From assembly GCF_902170565.1 (NCBI RefSeq), contig NZ_CABHXX010000074.1, forward strand, positions 62,001-126,000: a stretch of 64,000 nucleotides of DNA, written 5' to 3'. Made by a program: the position numbers and the translations under genes. The notes under the pieces were generated by a model, which worked only from the letters and a program-made list of their open reading frames with translations, was not told the origin of the DNA and did not search any database. This DNA comes from Yersinia thracica. Its GTDB lineage: Bacteria; Pseudomonadota; Gammaproteobacteria; Enterobacterales; Enterobacteriaceae. Positions 11,886 to 21,682 of the stretch are shown piece after piece (within the stretch, counting starts at the first letter, position 1; every line of letters begins with the position of its first letter).

Positions 11886-13547
11886 ATGTCTACCTCACGC
11901 TTGCAACAGCAGTTCATTCGCCTTTGGCAACGTTTTAGCGGTTTGCCCACAGAAACCACCTTGCAGGAGCTGGCTGATGTGCTCTGTTGCTCGCGCCGCC
12001 ATGTGCGCTCCTTATTGGGCAGTATGCAGCAAGAGGGTTGGCTAAGTTGGCAGGCGGAAGCTGGCCGAGGTAAGCGCTCACAACTGACCTTCCTCTGCTC
12101 CGGTTTGGCCTTACAACAGCAGCGGGCCGAAGAGTTACTGGAACAAGAAAGTATTGATCAGTTGGTGCAGTTGGTCGGGGATAAAAAAGCGGTGCGCCAA
12201 ATGCTGCTATCTCAGTTAGGGCGCAGCTTCCGGCAAGGTAAACATATTCTGCGGGTACTCTATTACCGCCCCTTACAAAATCTATTACCCGGCACCGCGC
12301 TGCGCCGCTCAGAAACCCATATGGTGCGGCAGATTTTTAACAGCCTGACGCGGATAAATGAGGAAAATGGGGAACTGGAGCCGGATTTGTCTCATCACTG
12401 GCAAGCTATCAGCCCATTGCATTGGCGCTTTTATTTGCGCCCGGCTATTCATTTTCACCATGGCCGTGAACTGGAAATGAATGATGTGATTACCAGCCTG
12501 ACCCGGTTAATCCCCCAACCGCTGTTTTCACATATCACGGAGGTGCGCTCACCGACGCCGTATGTGATTGATGTGCATCTCAGTACCCCGGACTGCTGGC
12601 TGCCGTGGTTGTTGGGCAGTGTACACGCCATGATCTTGCCGCAAGAGTGGGAAAATCAGCCGGACTTCCGCCGACATCCTATTGGGACTGGCCCTTATTC
12701 CGTGATTCGAAATCATCATAGCCAATTGAAAATTCAGGCATTTGATAATTATTTTGGTTTCCGTGCACTGATTGATGAGGTCAATATTTGGGTGTTGCCG
12801 GAGCTGTCTGAAGAATTGGTTTATTCCGGAGTACAATTGCAAGCTGATGATACCAGTAAAAATGAGCTGGAAAGTCGGCTGGAAGAAGGCTGTTATTTTC
12901 TGCTATTCGACCAGCGATCTCCCCAAACCTGCAATCCTGATATCCGCCGTTGGCTCTGTGAACTCATCACCCCCGTCGCCCTACTCAGCCATGCCGATCC
13001 CTTTTATCAGCGCTACTGGTCACCGGCTTACGGCATGTTGCCGCGCTGGCATCATAACCGGCTCAGGGTACTGGAAGCGAAACCAGAAGGTTTGACCGAA
13101 CTGACACTGACTTTTTACAGTCACCATTCAGAGTTTGATGCTATCAGCCAAACATTGACCACATTATTAGCTGCACATGGGGTCAAATTGACCATAAATG
13201 TGGTGGATTATGTCAGCTGGTATCAAGGGGATGCACAGAGCGACATCTGGCTCGGCAGCGCCAATTTTTATCTGCCGCTGGAATTTTCCCTGTTTGCCAC
13301 CTTGTATGAGCTGCCATTGCTGCAATATTGTCTGGATGAGAAGCTGCACCAAGATGTTGAATTATGGCGAAATAATGCTTTGCCGATGGCGGAATGGAGC
13401 CAGCGTTTGGTCAGCCAGAATCAATTTCACCCACTGTTCCATCACTGGCTAGAATTATATGGGCAGCACAGTATGCGCGGGGTGCGGATGAACACACTCG
13501 GCTGGTTTGACTTCAAATCGGCCTGGTTTACACCGCCAGAGGGCTAA
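11886..13547 (+). CDS. sgrR: sugar-phosphate stress transcription factor SgrR
   Basis: The 553-residue product has an N-terminal winged helix-turn-helix (about 5-115, [13 protein letters not shown] and [11 protein letters not shown]) fused to a periplasmic-binding-protein-like domain (about 160-490). Conserved blocks [21 protein letters not shown] and [16 protein letters not shown] match E. coli SgrR. SgrR activates sgrS and setA when sugar phosphates accumulate. I chose the ATG at 11886, which matches the E. coli N-terminus; the frame extends to a TTG at 11865 without homology. Confidence 0.96.
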   Translation: MSTSRLQQQFIRLWQRFSGLPTETTLQELADVLCCSRRHVRSLLGSMQQEGWLSWQAEAGRGKRSQLTFLCSGLALQQQRAEELLEQESIDQLVQLVGDKKAVRQMLLSQLGRSFRQGKHILRVLYYRPLQNLLPGTALRRSETHMVRQIFNSLTRINEENGELEPDLSHHWQAISPLHWRFYLRPAIHFHHGRELEMNDVITSLTRLIPQPLFSHITEVRSPTPYVIDVHLSTPDCWLPWLLGSVHAMILPQEWENQPDFRRHPIGTGPYSVIRNHHSQLKIQAFDNYFGFRALIDEVNIWVLPELSEELVYSGVQLQADDTSKNELESRLEEGCYFLLFDQRSPQTCNPDIRRWLCELITPVALLSHADPFYQRYWSPAYGMLPRWHHNRLRVLEAKPEGLTELTLTFYSHHSEFDAISQTLTTLLAAHGVKLTINVVDYVSWYQGDAQSDIWLGSANFYLPLEFSLFATLYELPLLQYCLDEKLHQDVELWRNNALPMAEWSQRLVSQNQFHPLFHHWLELYGQHSMRGVRMNTLGWFDFKSAWFTPPEG

Positions 13548-13561
13548 ACTCACTTTCGCCC
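13545..13561. repeat. left copy of 17-bp direct repeat flanking higBA
   Basis: TAAACTCACTTTCGCCC begins with the sgrR stop codon. A copy differing at one base lies at 14444-14460, after the toxin-antitoxin module. Together they look like an insertion footprint. Confidence 0.7.
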
Positions 13562-13642
13562 GCCCTGCTGTAAATAATATTCAGCAGAATTTATGAGTGA
13601 CGCAAAATATGGGCGGTTTCTGATGTTCAAAAAGTACTCCGA

Positions 13643-13981
13643 TTACACGTGTTGAGATGGCGTCAGTCTGACACCTGCCGCGCGGGTTAGCTCCGTAAGC
13701 GTGCTGATTGTCGGGTTCCCATTCGCTGATAATGCTTTGTAAATATGCTGGCGAGCAATGCCGGATTTCTTCGAAATCTCACTAACACCACCACGAGCTT
13801 CAATCACGCGACGTAAAGCGGTGAGGAAAGCAGCAATGCCGCCAATCTCGTAGATTTCTTCCAATGCAGTTTGAAGATAGATCTCGGCATACGCAGGATC
13901 CGCTCTAAGCGCCTCGATCATCTCTACATCGCGGCTGGTCGACGGTAAAACAGCTTTCGCCGCAGTATCATTTTCAATCAT
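13643..13981 (-). CDS. HigA-like antitoxin, helix-turn-helix
   Basis: This 112-residue protein has a C-terminal Cro/C1-type helix-turn-helix (about 65-110: GGVSEISKKSGIARQHIYKALS) that matches antitoxins of HigBA type. Its ATG overlaps the toxin stop codon by ATGA, so translation is coupled. The toxin-first order is the hallmark of HigBA systems. The module lies between sgrR and thiB and is absent from that junction in E. coli. Confidence 0.88.
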   Translation of the reverse strand: MIENDTAAKAVLPSTSRDVEMIEALRADPAYAEIYLQTALEEIYEIGGIAAFLTALRRVIEARGGVSEISKKSGIARQHIYKALSANGNPTISTLTELTRAAGVRLTPSQHV

Positions 13982-14310
13982 GGTTTTGACCTCTTTTTAT
14001 AATCAGCCAAATACTTAACGGCTTTGTTTATATCACTATCCTGGGATTTTTTTGTTCCCCCAATAAGAAGTAAGATTATTTTCCCGTTTTCTATTGAGTA
14101 ATAAATCCGATATCCAGTCGCGTACTCTATCTTTATTTCCCACACGCCATCGCGTGCAAACTGCTGAAACCCAAAGTTTCCAGCTTCGGCACGGTCTAAT
14201 GCAACATCAATTTTGGCGGCGGCACGCGGCTCCTTCTTTCTCAGTTTATCAAGCCAAATTTTGAACGGTTTTTTCTCATTTTTGTCTTGATAATATTCAG
14301 TTTGGTACAT
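13978..14310 (-). CDS. HigB/RelE-like toxin (phage-derived Gp49 type)
   Basis: The product (110 residues from the ATG at 14310, or 114 from the ATG at 14322) resembles HigB/Gp49-type killer proteins. IWLDKLRKKEPRAAAKI, the FQQFARDGVWEIKIEYATGYRIYY core and the LLLIGGTKKSQDSDI strand followed by a basic tail are typical. It should be a ribosome-associated mRNA interferase; activity is inferred from family. It is the first gene of the pair. The exact start is uncertain because both ATGs have only modest upstream ribosome sites. Confidence 0.85.
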   Translation of the reverse strand: MYQTEYYQDKNEKKPFKIWLDKLRKKEPRAAAKIDVALDRAEAGNFGFQQFARDGVWEIKIEYATGYRIYYSIENGKIILLLIGGTKKSQDSDINKAVKYLADYKKRSKP

Positions 14311-14443
14311 CCCTGTTCCCATCCTTATATTTTTATAGAATTGTCACTTATATGCGACATTATTGCAAATCGTTTGTTCTATCCATAGAACGGAGCACCC
14401 CAACTCGCGACTCTATCTTGCCGATAAATATCGTATCTCCTCA

Positions 14444-14460
14444 TAAACTCACTTTCACCC
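14444..14460. repeat. right copy of 17-bp direct repeat flanking higBA
   Basis: TAAACTCACTTTCACCC matches the copy at 13545-13561 at 16 of 17 bases. It contributes the -35 part of the thiB promoter. Confidence 0.7.
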
Positions 14461-14481
14461 ACGCCAATTAAACTCTACAAT
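14453..14481 (+). promoter_or_regulatory. thiBPQ promoter candidate
   Basis: TTTCAC (14453-14458), 17 bases, then TACAAT (14476-14481). The riboswitch aptamer begins about ten bases later, so this is the logical promoter for thiBPQ. Confidence 0.55.
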
Positions 14482-14489
14482 AGCGCCGT

Positions 14490-14578
14490 CTCAACGGGGT
14501 GCTAACTTGCAGAAAAACCGCAAGTTAGCTGAGAGCAAACCCGTCGAACCTGATCCGGTTAACACCGGCGGAGGGATT
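14490..14578 (+). promoter_or_regulatory. TPP riboswitch (THI element)
   Basis: The thiamine pyrophosphate aptamer is clear: ACGGGGTGC, a variable stem, CTGAGAG, ACCCGTCGAACCTGATCCGG and AACACCGGCGGAGGGA. These match the conserved J2/3, J2/4 and P4-P5 segments. It lies 80 bases upstream of thiB and should shut down the thiamine importer when intracellular TPP is high, probably by masking the thiB ribosome site since no strong terminator follows. Confidence 0.95.
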
Positions 14579-14656
14579 TGAGAAAAATAACACCGTATCA
14601 TTCTGTTATTTACCGCCTCAGATACCTTTGCCACCTTTATCCTTAAGGAGTGCAAA

Positions 14657-15646
14657 GTGTTTAAACGCATGATTTCCTGCTTGTTTTTTCTGTCTGCCGC
14701 TGCCGTCTCTGCTGATAAACCCACCTTGACAGTTTATACCTATGATTCTTTCGCGGCTGATTGGGGCCCGGGGCCGTCGATTAAAAAAGCCTTTGAAGCT
14801 GAGTGTGATTGCCAGCTTAAATTTGTGGCGCTGGAAGATGGCGTTTCCCTGCTAAACCGCTTGCGGATGGAGGGTAAAAATAGCCAGGCCGATGTGGTGT
14901 TGGGCTTGGATAACAATCTGCTGCAAGCGGCAGAGCAAACCGGATTATTCGTGCCAAGTCAGGTAGATACCAGCCATCTGACTTTGCCGGAAAAATGGCA
15001 AAATAAAACTTTCGTCCCCTACGATTACGGCTATTTTGCTTTTGTGTATGATAAAAACAAATTGAAAAACCCGCCGAAAAGCCTGCAAGAATTAGTCGAC
15101 AGCAAAGCGCCGTGGAAAGTGATTTATCAAGACCCGCGCACCAGCACACCGGGCCTCGGTTTAATGTTGTGGATGCAAAAAGTCTATGGCGACCAAGCCC
15201 CGCAAGCCTGGCAGAAATTGGCGAAAAAAACCGTCACCGTGACCAAAGGCTGGAGTGAAGCTTACGGCTTGTTCCTGAAAGGTGAAGGTGATTTAGTGCT
15301 GAGCTACACCACTTCTCCGGCTTATCATCTGATTGCAGAGAAGAAAGACAACTATGCGGCGGCTGATTTCAGTGAAGGCCACTATCTGCAAGTGGAAGTG
15401 GCCGGTGTGGTCGCATCCAGCAAACAACCGGAACTGGCGCAGCGCTTTATGCAATTTATGGTCACTCCTGCATTCCAGAATCATATCCCGACCGGTAACT
15501 GGATGTATCCAGTCATCAAAATGGATTTACCGGCTGGATTTGAAACACTCACCGTGCCGCAAAAAGCTTTGCAGTTTGATGCAAAAGACGTGGCTGATAA
15601 TCGCGGTAAATGGATTCAAGCATGGCAATCCGCCGTCAGCCACTGA
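14657..15646 (+). CDS. thiB: thiamine/TPP-binding periplasmic protein
   Basis: The 329-residue product has a signal peptide (about 1-20, MISCLFFLSAAAVSA) and the mature fold of ThiB, including TVYTYDSFAADWGPGP and the long block around KKTVTVTKGWSEAYGLFLKG. It captures thiamine and its phosphates for the ThiPQ importer. The GTG at 14657 is preceded by AAGGAG at six bases, so I prefer it to the in-frame ATG at 14669. It is first in a riboswitch-controlled operon. Confidence 0.95.
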   Translation: MFKRMISCLFFLSAAAVSADKPTLTVYTYDSFAADWGPGPSIKKAFEAECDCQLKFVALEDGVSLLNRLRMEGKNSQADVVLGLDNNLLQAAEQTGLFVPSQVDTSHLTLPEKWQNKTFVPYDYGYFAFVYDKNKLKNPPKSLQELVDSKAPWKVIYQDPRTSTPGLGLMLWMQKVYGDQAPQAWQKLAKKTVTVTKGWSEAYGLFLKGEGDLVLSYTTSPAYHLIAEKKDNYAAADFSEGHYLQVEVAGVVASSKQPELAQRFMQFMVTPAFQNHIPTGNWMYPVIKMDLPAGFETLTVPQKALQFDAKDVADNRGKWIQAWQSAVSH

Positions 15647-17229
15647 TCCCCACGTGGCTATGGCCGGGGCTACTGGTCGCCTTGCTGATAACCGGTGTCG
15701 CCTTACTGGCGTTCACCGCTATCTGGCGTCATGCGCCTGCGGCAGACTGGCAAAGCATCTGGCATGACAGTTATCTGTGGCATGTCATTCGCTTCACTTT
15801 CTGGCAGGCGTTTCTCTCTGCGCTGCTGTCTGTTATTCCGGCGATTTTTTTGGCGCGCGCCTTATATCGCCGCCGCTTCCCCGGCCGCCAATTGATGCTG
15901 CGCTTATGCGCCATGACACTGGTGCTGCCGGTGCTGGTCGCCATTTTCGGCATCCTGACGGTTTATGGCCGCCAAGGTTGGCTGGCGGCATTATTGGGCT
16001 GGCTGGAGGTGGATTACCGCTTCTCGCCCTATGGTTTACAAGGGATTTTGCTGGCGCATATTTTCTTTAATATGCCGCTGGCAACCCGCTTGTTATTGCA
16101 GTCATTGGAAAGCATTGCTGTTGAACAGCGCCAGTTAGCCGCCCAATTGGGCATGAACGGCTGGCAGCATTTTCGCTGGGTCGAGTGGCCCTATCTGCGC
16201 CGCCAAATTCTGCCGACTGCCGCGCTGATTTTCATGCTGTGTTTTGCCAGCTTTGCCACCGTGCTTTCTCTGGGCGGCGGGCCGCAAGCCACCACCATCG
16301 AACTAGCGATTTATCAGGCGCTTAGCTATGACTATGATTTAGGGCGCGCCGCATTATTGGCACTGATTCAACTGGGTTGTTGTCTGGGATTGGTGGTGCT
16401 GAGCCAACGGCTAAGCTCTGTTCTGGCGGTGGGGAATACCCATGCTCAGGAGTGGCGCAGTCAGCAAGACAGTCGCTGGTCGCGCATCAGCGATACACTG
16501 TTAATCGGGGCGGCGTTATTATTGATGGTGCCGCCATTGCTGGCTGTTGTAATTGATGGCAGCAATAAAACAATCTTGACCGTGCTACAGCAACCGGCGC
16601 TGTGGCAAGCTTTCTTTACCTCACTGACTATCGCTATTGGGGCCGGATTATTGTGTGTCACTCTGACCATGATGCTGTTATGGAGCAGCCGTGAGCTGAA
16701 ACTGCGCCACCACGCGGCTTACGGGCAAGTATTGGACATCAGCGGCATGGTGATTCTGGCGATGCCAGGGATCGTGCTGGCAACCGGCTTTTTCTTATTG
16801 CTCAATGACACACTGGGCTTGCCGCAATCGCCTTATGCACTGGTGATGCTGACCAATGCGCTGATGGCGGTGCCCTATGCATTAAAAGTGTTGGATAACC
16901 CGATGCGAGACTTGGCTGAGCGCTATACGCCGCTGTGTTTATCACTGGATATTCGCGGCTGGCACCGTGTGCGCCACATTGAGTTACGGGCGCTGAAACG
17001 CCCGCTGGCTCAAGCTCTGGCCTTCGCCAGTGTGCTTTCTATCGGGGATTTTGGCGTGGTCGCGCTGTTTGGTAACGAACATTTCCGCACCCTGCCATTT
17101 TATCTCTATCAACAGATAGGTTCTTATCGCAGCAATGATGGCGCGGTGACCGCCCTGCTGCTGCTGTTACTGTGTTTCCTGCTGTTTACTCTTATTGAAA
17201 AACTGCCGAGCCGCCATGCTAAAGCTTGA
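15622..17229 (+). CDS. thiP: thiamine ABC transporter permease
   Basis: A 535-residue integral membrane protein made of two fused permease halves, each with a coupling-loop motif ([19 protein letters not shown] and [20 protein letters not shown]). It forms the inner-membrane channel of ThiBPQ. The ATG at 15622 gives the E. coli-like [10 protein letters not shown] start and overlaps the thiB end by 25 bases; the ATG at 15610 is a less likely alternative. Confidence 0.95.
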   Translation: MAIRRQPLIPTWLWPGLLVALLITGVALLAFTAIWRHAPAADWQSIWHDSYLWHVIRFTFWQAFLSALLSVIPAIFLARALYRRRFPGRQLMLRLCAMTLVLPVLVAIFGILTVYGRQGWLAALLGWLEVDYRFSPYGLQGILLAHIFFNMPLATRLLLQSLESIAVEQRQLAAQLGMNGWQHFRWVEWPYLRRQILPTAALIFMLCFASFATVLSLGGGPQATTIELAIYQALSYDYDLGRAALLALIQLGCCLGLVVLSQRLSSVLAVGNTHAQEWRSQQDSRWSRISDTLLIGAALLLMVPPLLAVVIDGSNKTILTVLQQPALWQAFFTSLTIAIGAGLLCVTLTMMLLWSSRELKLRHHAAYGQVLDISGMVILAMPGIVLATGFFLLLNDTLGLPQSPYALVMLTNALMAVPYALKVLDNPMRDLAERYTPLCLSLDIRGWHRVRHIELRALKRPLAQALAFASVLSIGDFGVVALFGNEHFRTLPFYLYQQIGSYRSNDGAVTALLLLLLCFLLFTLIEKLPSRHAKA

Positions 17230-17917
17230 GAAAATCACCTATTTATACGACCACTTACCGATGCGTTTTGATTTGCGCATCCAAGCCGGTGAGCGGGTGG
17301 CTATCCTTGGCCCCAGTGGGGCGGGTAAAAGCACGCTATTGAGCTTAATTGCGGGCTTTTTGGCTCCGGCCAGTGGCCAAATGCTGCTGAATAATCAAGA
17401 CCATATCCTGACACCGCCCGCCAAAAGGCCGGTATCCATGTTATTTCAGGAAAATAATCTGTTCGCGCATTTGAATATCGAACAGAACATTGGGCTGGGT
17501 TTGCATCCAGGGCTAAAACTCAATCATGAGCAAAAATTACTGCTCGGCCAGATAGCGCAACAAGTTGGATTGGAACAGTGTCTTGACCGGCTACCAGCGC
17601 AGCTTTCCGGCGGCCAACGCCAACGGGCAGCACTGGCGCGCTGTCTGGTGCGCAGTCAACCCATCCTGCTGCTGGATGAGCCGTTTTCCGCATTAGACCC
17701 GGCACTGCGCAATGAAATGCTGCAATTGGTCGAAAACGTCTGCGAAAATCGCCAATTAACTTTGCTGATGGTGTCGCACAATCTGGATGACGCCGCCCGC
17801 ATTGCCGAGCGCACTTTATTGGTAGTGGATGGCCGCATTTACTACGACGGCCCCACTCAGGCACTGGTCAAGGGCACAGCCCCCGAGGCCAGGGTGCTGG
17901 GGATTACTGCCCCGTGA
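17216..17917 (+). CDS. thiQ: thiamine ABC transporter ATPase
   Basis: The 233-residue ATPase shows Walker [11 protein letters not shown]-loop LFQENNLF, signature [13 protein letters not shown] and Walker [13 protein letters not shown]. The ATG at 17216 overlaps the end of thiP, so the two are translationally coupled. It ends the operon and overlaps the convergent yabI by 14 bases. Confidence 0.95.
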   Translation: MLKLEKITYLYDHLPMRFDLRIQAGERVAILGPSGAGKSTLLSLIAGFLAPASGQMLLNNQDHILTPPAKRPVSMLFQENNLFAHLNIEQNIGLGLHPGLKLNHEQKLLLGQIAQQVGLEQCLDRLPAQLSGGQRQRAALARCLVRSQPILLLDEPFSALDPALRNEMLQLVENVCENRQLTLLMVSHNLDDAARIAERTLLVVDGRIYYDGPTQALVKGTAPEARVLGITAP

Positions 17918-18674
17918 GAACCTTCCATAACAGATGACGATAAAGCGGCATGATGGGCTGCATATGGAGCCAGACAAAACTGGCAATCGCCACCATAATG
18001 GACAGCACCGTCACCCAGCGCAAGCGGGCCAAAGGCAGCCATTTGCTTAGGCGGTCCGGGCTGCGTTTTCCAAAGCGCCACCAGCGCCATGACAACCAAC
18101 ACGCCAGCCAAATCAGTACCACCACGACAAATAATAGCCACTTAAACATATAACTGTTGGCATTCGGCGGGATATCAATGGCCACGCCAGCCAGTATGCC
18201 GGGGAAGAAATAGAGCGGCGGCCAAGTGAGGCAACCAATCACATTCGGCAACGCGAATTTTACTGGCGGCAGGTTTAGCATCCCCGCCACCATCGGGACG
18301 ATAGGCCGCGTTGGGCCGATAAAGCGCCCCAGCAGTACCGTTGCCATGCTGTGGTTATGCAAAGCATGCTCAGTTTTCGCCAACAGCGATTTATGCTTTT
18401 TCAGGAAAGACCAGCGATGCAGCGGCTCTTTGAAGCGGCGGCCAATAAAATACGAAGCCCAATCCCCCACCAGACAGCCCACAGTCGCGGCGGCCCAGGC
18501 AGAATAAAAACCCACTTCCCCGCTGCCAATCAACGCGCCCACCGTGGTCATCATCACCGTGCCGGGCAACAACATCCCCACCAGAGCTAAAGATTCGATA
18601 AAAGTGACTAACATGACGACAAATAGCGTGAAAGCCAGAGATTGTGTCAATAAATGTAATAAATAGGCTTCCAT
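17904..18674 (-). CDS. yabI: DedA-family membrane protein YabI
   Basis: This 256-residue protein belongs to the DedA/SNARE-associated family. It has several hydrophobic helices, the [21 protein letters not shown] re-entrant region, and the signature [18 protein letters not shown]. Family members act in undecaprenyl-phosphate or lipid translocation and envelope homeostasis; the exact substrate of YabI is not known to me. It is convergent with thiQ and next to polB; E. coli has araBAD/araC between these. Confidence 0.9.
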   Translation of the reverse strand: MEAYLLHLLTQSLAFTLFVVMLVTFIESLALVGMLLPGTVMMTTVGALIGSGEVGFYSAWAAATVGCLVGDWASYFIGRRFKEPLHRWSFLKKHKSLLAKTEHALHNHSMATVLLGRFIGPTRPIVPMVAGMLNLPPVKFALPNVIGCLTWPPLYFFPGILAGVAIDIPPNANSYMFKWLLFVVVVLIWLACWLSWRWWRFGKRSPDRLSKWLPLARLRWVTVLSIMVAIASFVWLHMQPIMPLYRHLLWKVLTGQ

Positions 18675-18792
18675 AGATTTGTCCGTTGGTTAATACCCAA
18701 GGTTCAGGCGCGGGGGATTGTCCAGCGCAGCGAGAAATGAGTCAATCAAGGAATTGTATGAATTAATGGTAAGTCATCATTAAAATAGACAA

Positions 18793-18812
18793 ATACTGTA
18801 TAAATAACCATA
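18793..18812 (+). promoter_or_regulatory. diverged LexA-like box upstream of polB
   Basis: TACTGTATAAATAACCATA contains one perfect LexA half-site (CTGT, 18796-18799) and an AT spacer, but the second half is CCAT instead of ACAG. E. coli polB is SOS-induced through a box of form CTGTATAAAACCACAG. The position, 60-80 bases before the start, is right; LexA affinity is doubtful. Confidence 0.4.
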
Positions 18813-18871
18813 CTAAGGTGACATGATTTTCCAAGCGTTATCCATTCATTTCTTTATTAAAGGTTAGCACC

Positions 18872-21244
18872 GTGGGGAAAACCCGTCAGGGCTTCCTGCT
18901 CACCCGCCACTGGCGCGACACGCAGGCTGGCACCGAAGTTGAATTCTGGTTAGCCACCGATGACGGCCCACAGCAAGTTAGACTGCCGCCTCAACCCTCG
19001 GTGGCATTTATCCCGGCCGAACAACGGCAACGGGCTGAAACCGTGCTGCGCAATGAACGCCGCTGGCAACTGCGCCCGCTGGAACTGACCGATTTCCATC
19101 AACGCCCGGTTTTGGGGCTGTATTGCAGCCAACATCGCCAGCTAATCCGCCTGGAAAAACTGCTCAGAGAAAGTGGCGTGAATGTCTATGAAGGTGACAT
19201 TCGCCCGCCAGAACGCTTTTTAATGGAGCGTTTTATTACCGCGCCGGTCTGGTTTAGCGGCGAAGATAATGGCCACGGCCCGCTGCTCAATACCCAAATG
19301 AAACCGGCTGAGGACTACCGCCCAACCCTAAAACTGCTGTCACTGGATATCGAAACCAGCGAACACGGCGAGCTTTATTGCATTGGTTTAGAGGGCTGCG
19401 GCCAGCGGCAGGTTTACATGCTGGGGCCACCCAATGGCGATCAAGCCGATGAAGCCGCACTGGATTTCAAGCTGGAATATGTCGCCAGCCGCCCGCTGTT
19501 ACTGGAAAAACTAAATCAATGGCTGGAACGGCATGATCCCGATGCCATCATCGGCTGGAATCTGGTGCAATTTGATTTGCGCGTGCTACAAAAACACGCC
19601 GACCGCTATCAAATCCCATTGCGCTTTGGCCGGGGTGGCAACCTGCTGGAATGGCGAGAACACGGTTTTAAGCAGGGGCATTTCTTTGCTTCCGCTGCCG
19701 GGCGGTTGATTATCGATGGGATTGAAGCATTGAAATCTGCCACCTGGAATTTCCCGTCATTTAGTCTGGAATCTGTCTCCCAGACCTTGCTGGGTGAGGG
19801 GAAAGCCAGTGATAGCCCCTATCAGCGAATGGATGAAATCAACCACCGTTTTGCCCATGATAAACCGGCACTGGCCCACTACAACCTGAAAGACTGCGAG
19901 TTAGTGACGCGGATTTTTGCCAAAACCGAGCTGCTGAGTTTCTTACTTGAGCGCTCGACCGTCACCGGGCTGGCGGCGGACCGCAGTGGCGGCTCAGTGG
20001 CAGCATTTACCCACCTTTATATGCCCCGAATGCACCGTATCGGCTATGTCGCGCCCAATTTAGGCGAGTTGCCGGAAGAACATAGCCCCGGCGGTTTTGT
20101 GATGGATTCTCAGCCGGGCTTGTATGACTCGGTGCTGGTGCTCGACTACAAAAGCCTGTATCCCTCGATTATCCGCACTTTTTTGATTGATCCAGTTGGA
20201 TTGGTTGAAGGAATGTCTCAACCCGATGAACAACATTCGGTGCCGGGTTTTCGTGGTGCCTGGTTCTCACGCGAAAAACACTGTCTGCCGGCGATTGTTA
20301 ACCAGATCTGGCAGGGGCGCGAAGCCGCAAAATGCCAGCAAAACAAGCCATTATCCCAAGCACTGAAGATAATCATGAATGCCTTTTATGGTGTATTGGG
20401 TTCCAGCGGATGCCGATTTTTTGATCCCCGGCTGGCATCTTCAATTACCCTGCGCGGCCACGACATCATGCGCCAAACCCGTGAATTGATTGAAGCACGG
20501 GGCTATCAGGTTATTTATGGCGATACCGATTCAACCTTTGTTTGGCTGAAAAATGCCCACAGTGAAGAACAAGCTTCGCGCATTGGCCAAGAGCTGGTGC
20601 GGTATGTCAATCAATGGTGGCAAACCCATATCCGCGAAACCTATGATTTGCCCTGCGCGCTGGAATTAGAATTTGAAACTCACTATCGGCGCTTCTTGAT
20701 GCCCACCATCCGAGGCGCGGAGCAAGGCAGTAAAAAGCGCTATGCCGGGCTAATTTCCACCCCGACGGGCGATCAAATGATCTATAAGGGGCTGGAAACG
20801 GTGCGCACTGACTGGACACCATTGGCCCAGCAATTCCAGCGCGAGCTGTACCTGCGGATTTTCCAGCAGCAACCCTATCAGGACTATGTGCGCGATTATG
20901 TCGCCCGAACCCTCAATGGCGAGCTGGATGAGCAACTGATTTACCGCAAGCGCTTGCGCCGTCGACTCGACGACTACCAGCGCAATGTCCCGCCACATGC
21001 CAGAGCCGCGCGCCTGGCGGATGAATTCAACCGTAAGCTTGGGCGGCCATTGCAATATCAAAATGGTGGCTGGATAAGTTATGTCATGACCACCGCTGGC
21101 CCCGAACCCCTCGAAACCCGGCAGTCCCCGATTGATTACGATCACTACCTGACTCGACAGCTCCAACCCGTGGCCGATGCTATACTGCCTTTTATACACG
21201 ATGACTTCACGACACTGATAACCGGTCAGATGGGGCTATTCTGA
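18872..21244 (+). CDS. polB: DNA polymerase II
   Basis: A 790-residue family-B polymerase. The N-terminal 3'-5' exonuclease carries LSLDIETS and [11 protein letters not shown]; the polymerase domain carries [10 protein letters not shown] (motif A), KIIMNAFYG (motif B) and YGDTDSTF (motif C). The C-terminal QMGLF is a beta-clamp-binding peptide like E. coli QLGLF. It restarts replication and bypasses lesions, normally under SOS control. The start is GTG at 18872, which gives the right N-terminus. Confidence 0.96.
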   Translation: MGKTRQGFLLTRHWRDTQAGTEVEFWLATDDGPQQVRLPPQPSVAFIPAEQRQRAETVLRNERRWQLRPLELTDFHQRPVLGLYCSQHRQLIRLEKLLRESGVNVYEGDIRPPERFLMERFITAPVWFSGEDNGHGPLLNTQMKPAEDYRPTLKLLSLDIETSEHGELYCIGLEGCGQRQVYMLGPPNGDQADEAALDFKLEYVASRPLLLEKLNQWLERHDPDAIIGWNLVQFDLRVLQKHADRYQIPLRFGRGGNLLEWREHGFKQGHFFASAAGRLIIDGIEALKSATWNFPSFSLESVSQTLLGEGKASDSPYQRMDEINHRFAHDKPALAHYNLKDCELVTRIFAKTELLSFLLERSTVTGLAADRSGGSVAAFTHLYMPRMHRIGYVAPNLGELPEEHSPGGFVMDSQPGLYDSVLVLDYKSLYPSIIRTFLIDPVGLVEGMSQPDEQHSVPGFRGAWFSREKHCLPAIVNQIWQGREAAKCQQNKPLSQALKIIMNAFYGVLGSSGCRFFDPRLASSITLRGHDIMRQTRELIEARGYQVIYGDTDSTFVWLKNAHSEEQASRIGQELVRYVNQWWQTHIRETYDLPCALELEFETHYRRFLMPTIRGAEQGSKKRYAGLISTPTGDQMIYKGLETVRTDWTPLAQQFQRELYLRIFQQQPYQDYVRDYVARTLNGELDEQLIYRKRLRRRLDDYQRNVPPHARAARLADEFNRKLGRPLQYQNGGWISYVMTTAGPEPLETRQSPIDYDHYLTRQLQPVADAILPFIHDDFTTLITGQMGLF

Positions 21245-21251
21245 TACCTTA

Positions 21252-21424
21252 ATATCCTAAATAATTCGAGTTGCAGGAAGGCGGCAAGCGAATGACAAAT
21301 CGGTCGGGAACCGATTTGAACAGCATTTATGCTAGCCCGCAGGGTGAGCCTCAAGGATGAGGCTCATTAATCCCGATGAGCGAAAGCAGCCAACACACAT
21401 GCAGCTTGAAATATGACGGGTATT
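21252..21424. repeat. ERIC-like intergenic repeat, long form
   Basis: A 170-base imperfect palindrome between polB and rapA. Its ends (ATAATTCGAGTTGCAGGAAGGCGGC and the inverted GCAGC...CATGCAGCTTGAAATATGACGGGTAT type end) also occur at 60277-60400 and 61772-61896. About 45 extra bases in the middle, including a GAGCCTCAAGGATGAGGCTC hairpin, make it longer than the other two. ERIC elements are abundant in yersiniae. Confidence 0.7.
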
Positions 21425-21682
21425 TTACAGGTGACGAAAGGCCCTGCTTCCATTACCATAGCGCCCTTGCCAAAATTCGCATCAATCACATTGACATAAC
21501 CGACTGGTTATAATTAACCGTGTAATCGAATCCTGTCATTTTCAGACAGACTCGTCAGCCACGTAAGCTGCGTGGGCGGTAGACTATTGCCAGTCATTTT
21601 ATTTTTGTTCTCTATACGTACTTAAATTTACAAAAACCTTTTTACTAATAACTGTCCAACAAAAAAATCGAGCCGATAATTT
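21425..21682. other. rapA upstream region
   Basis: About 260 bases between the repeat and rapA. It contains a TATAAT at 21509-21514 and an upstream TTGACA (21491-21496), but the spacing is only 12 bases, so they are unlikely to be one promoter. I see no gene. Confidence 0.4.

Noticed and set aside
21491-21514. TTGACA and TATAAT upstream of rapA as a promoter
   Set aside because: The hexamers are only 12 bases apart, too close for sigma-70; TATAAT may work with another -35.
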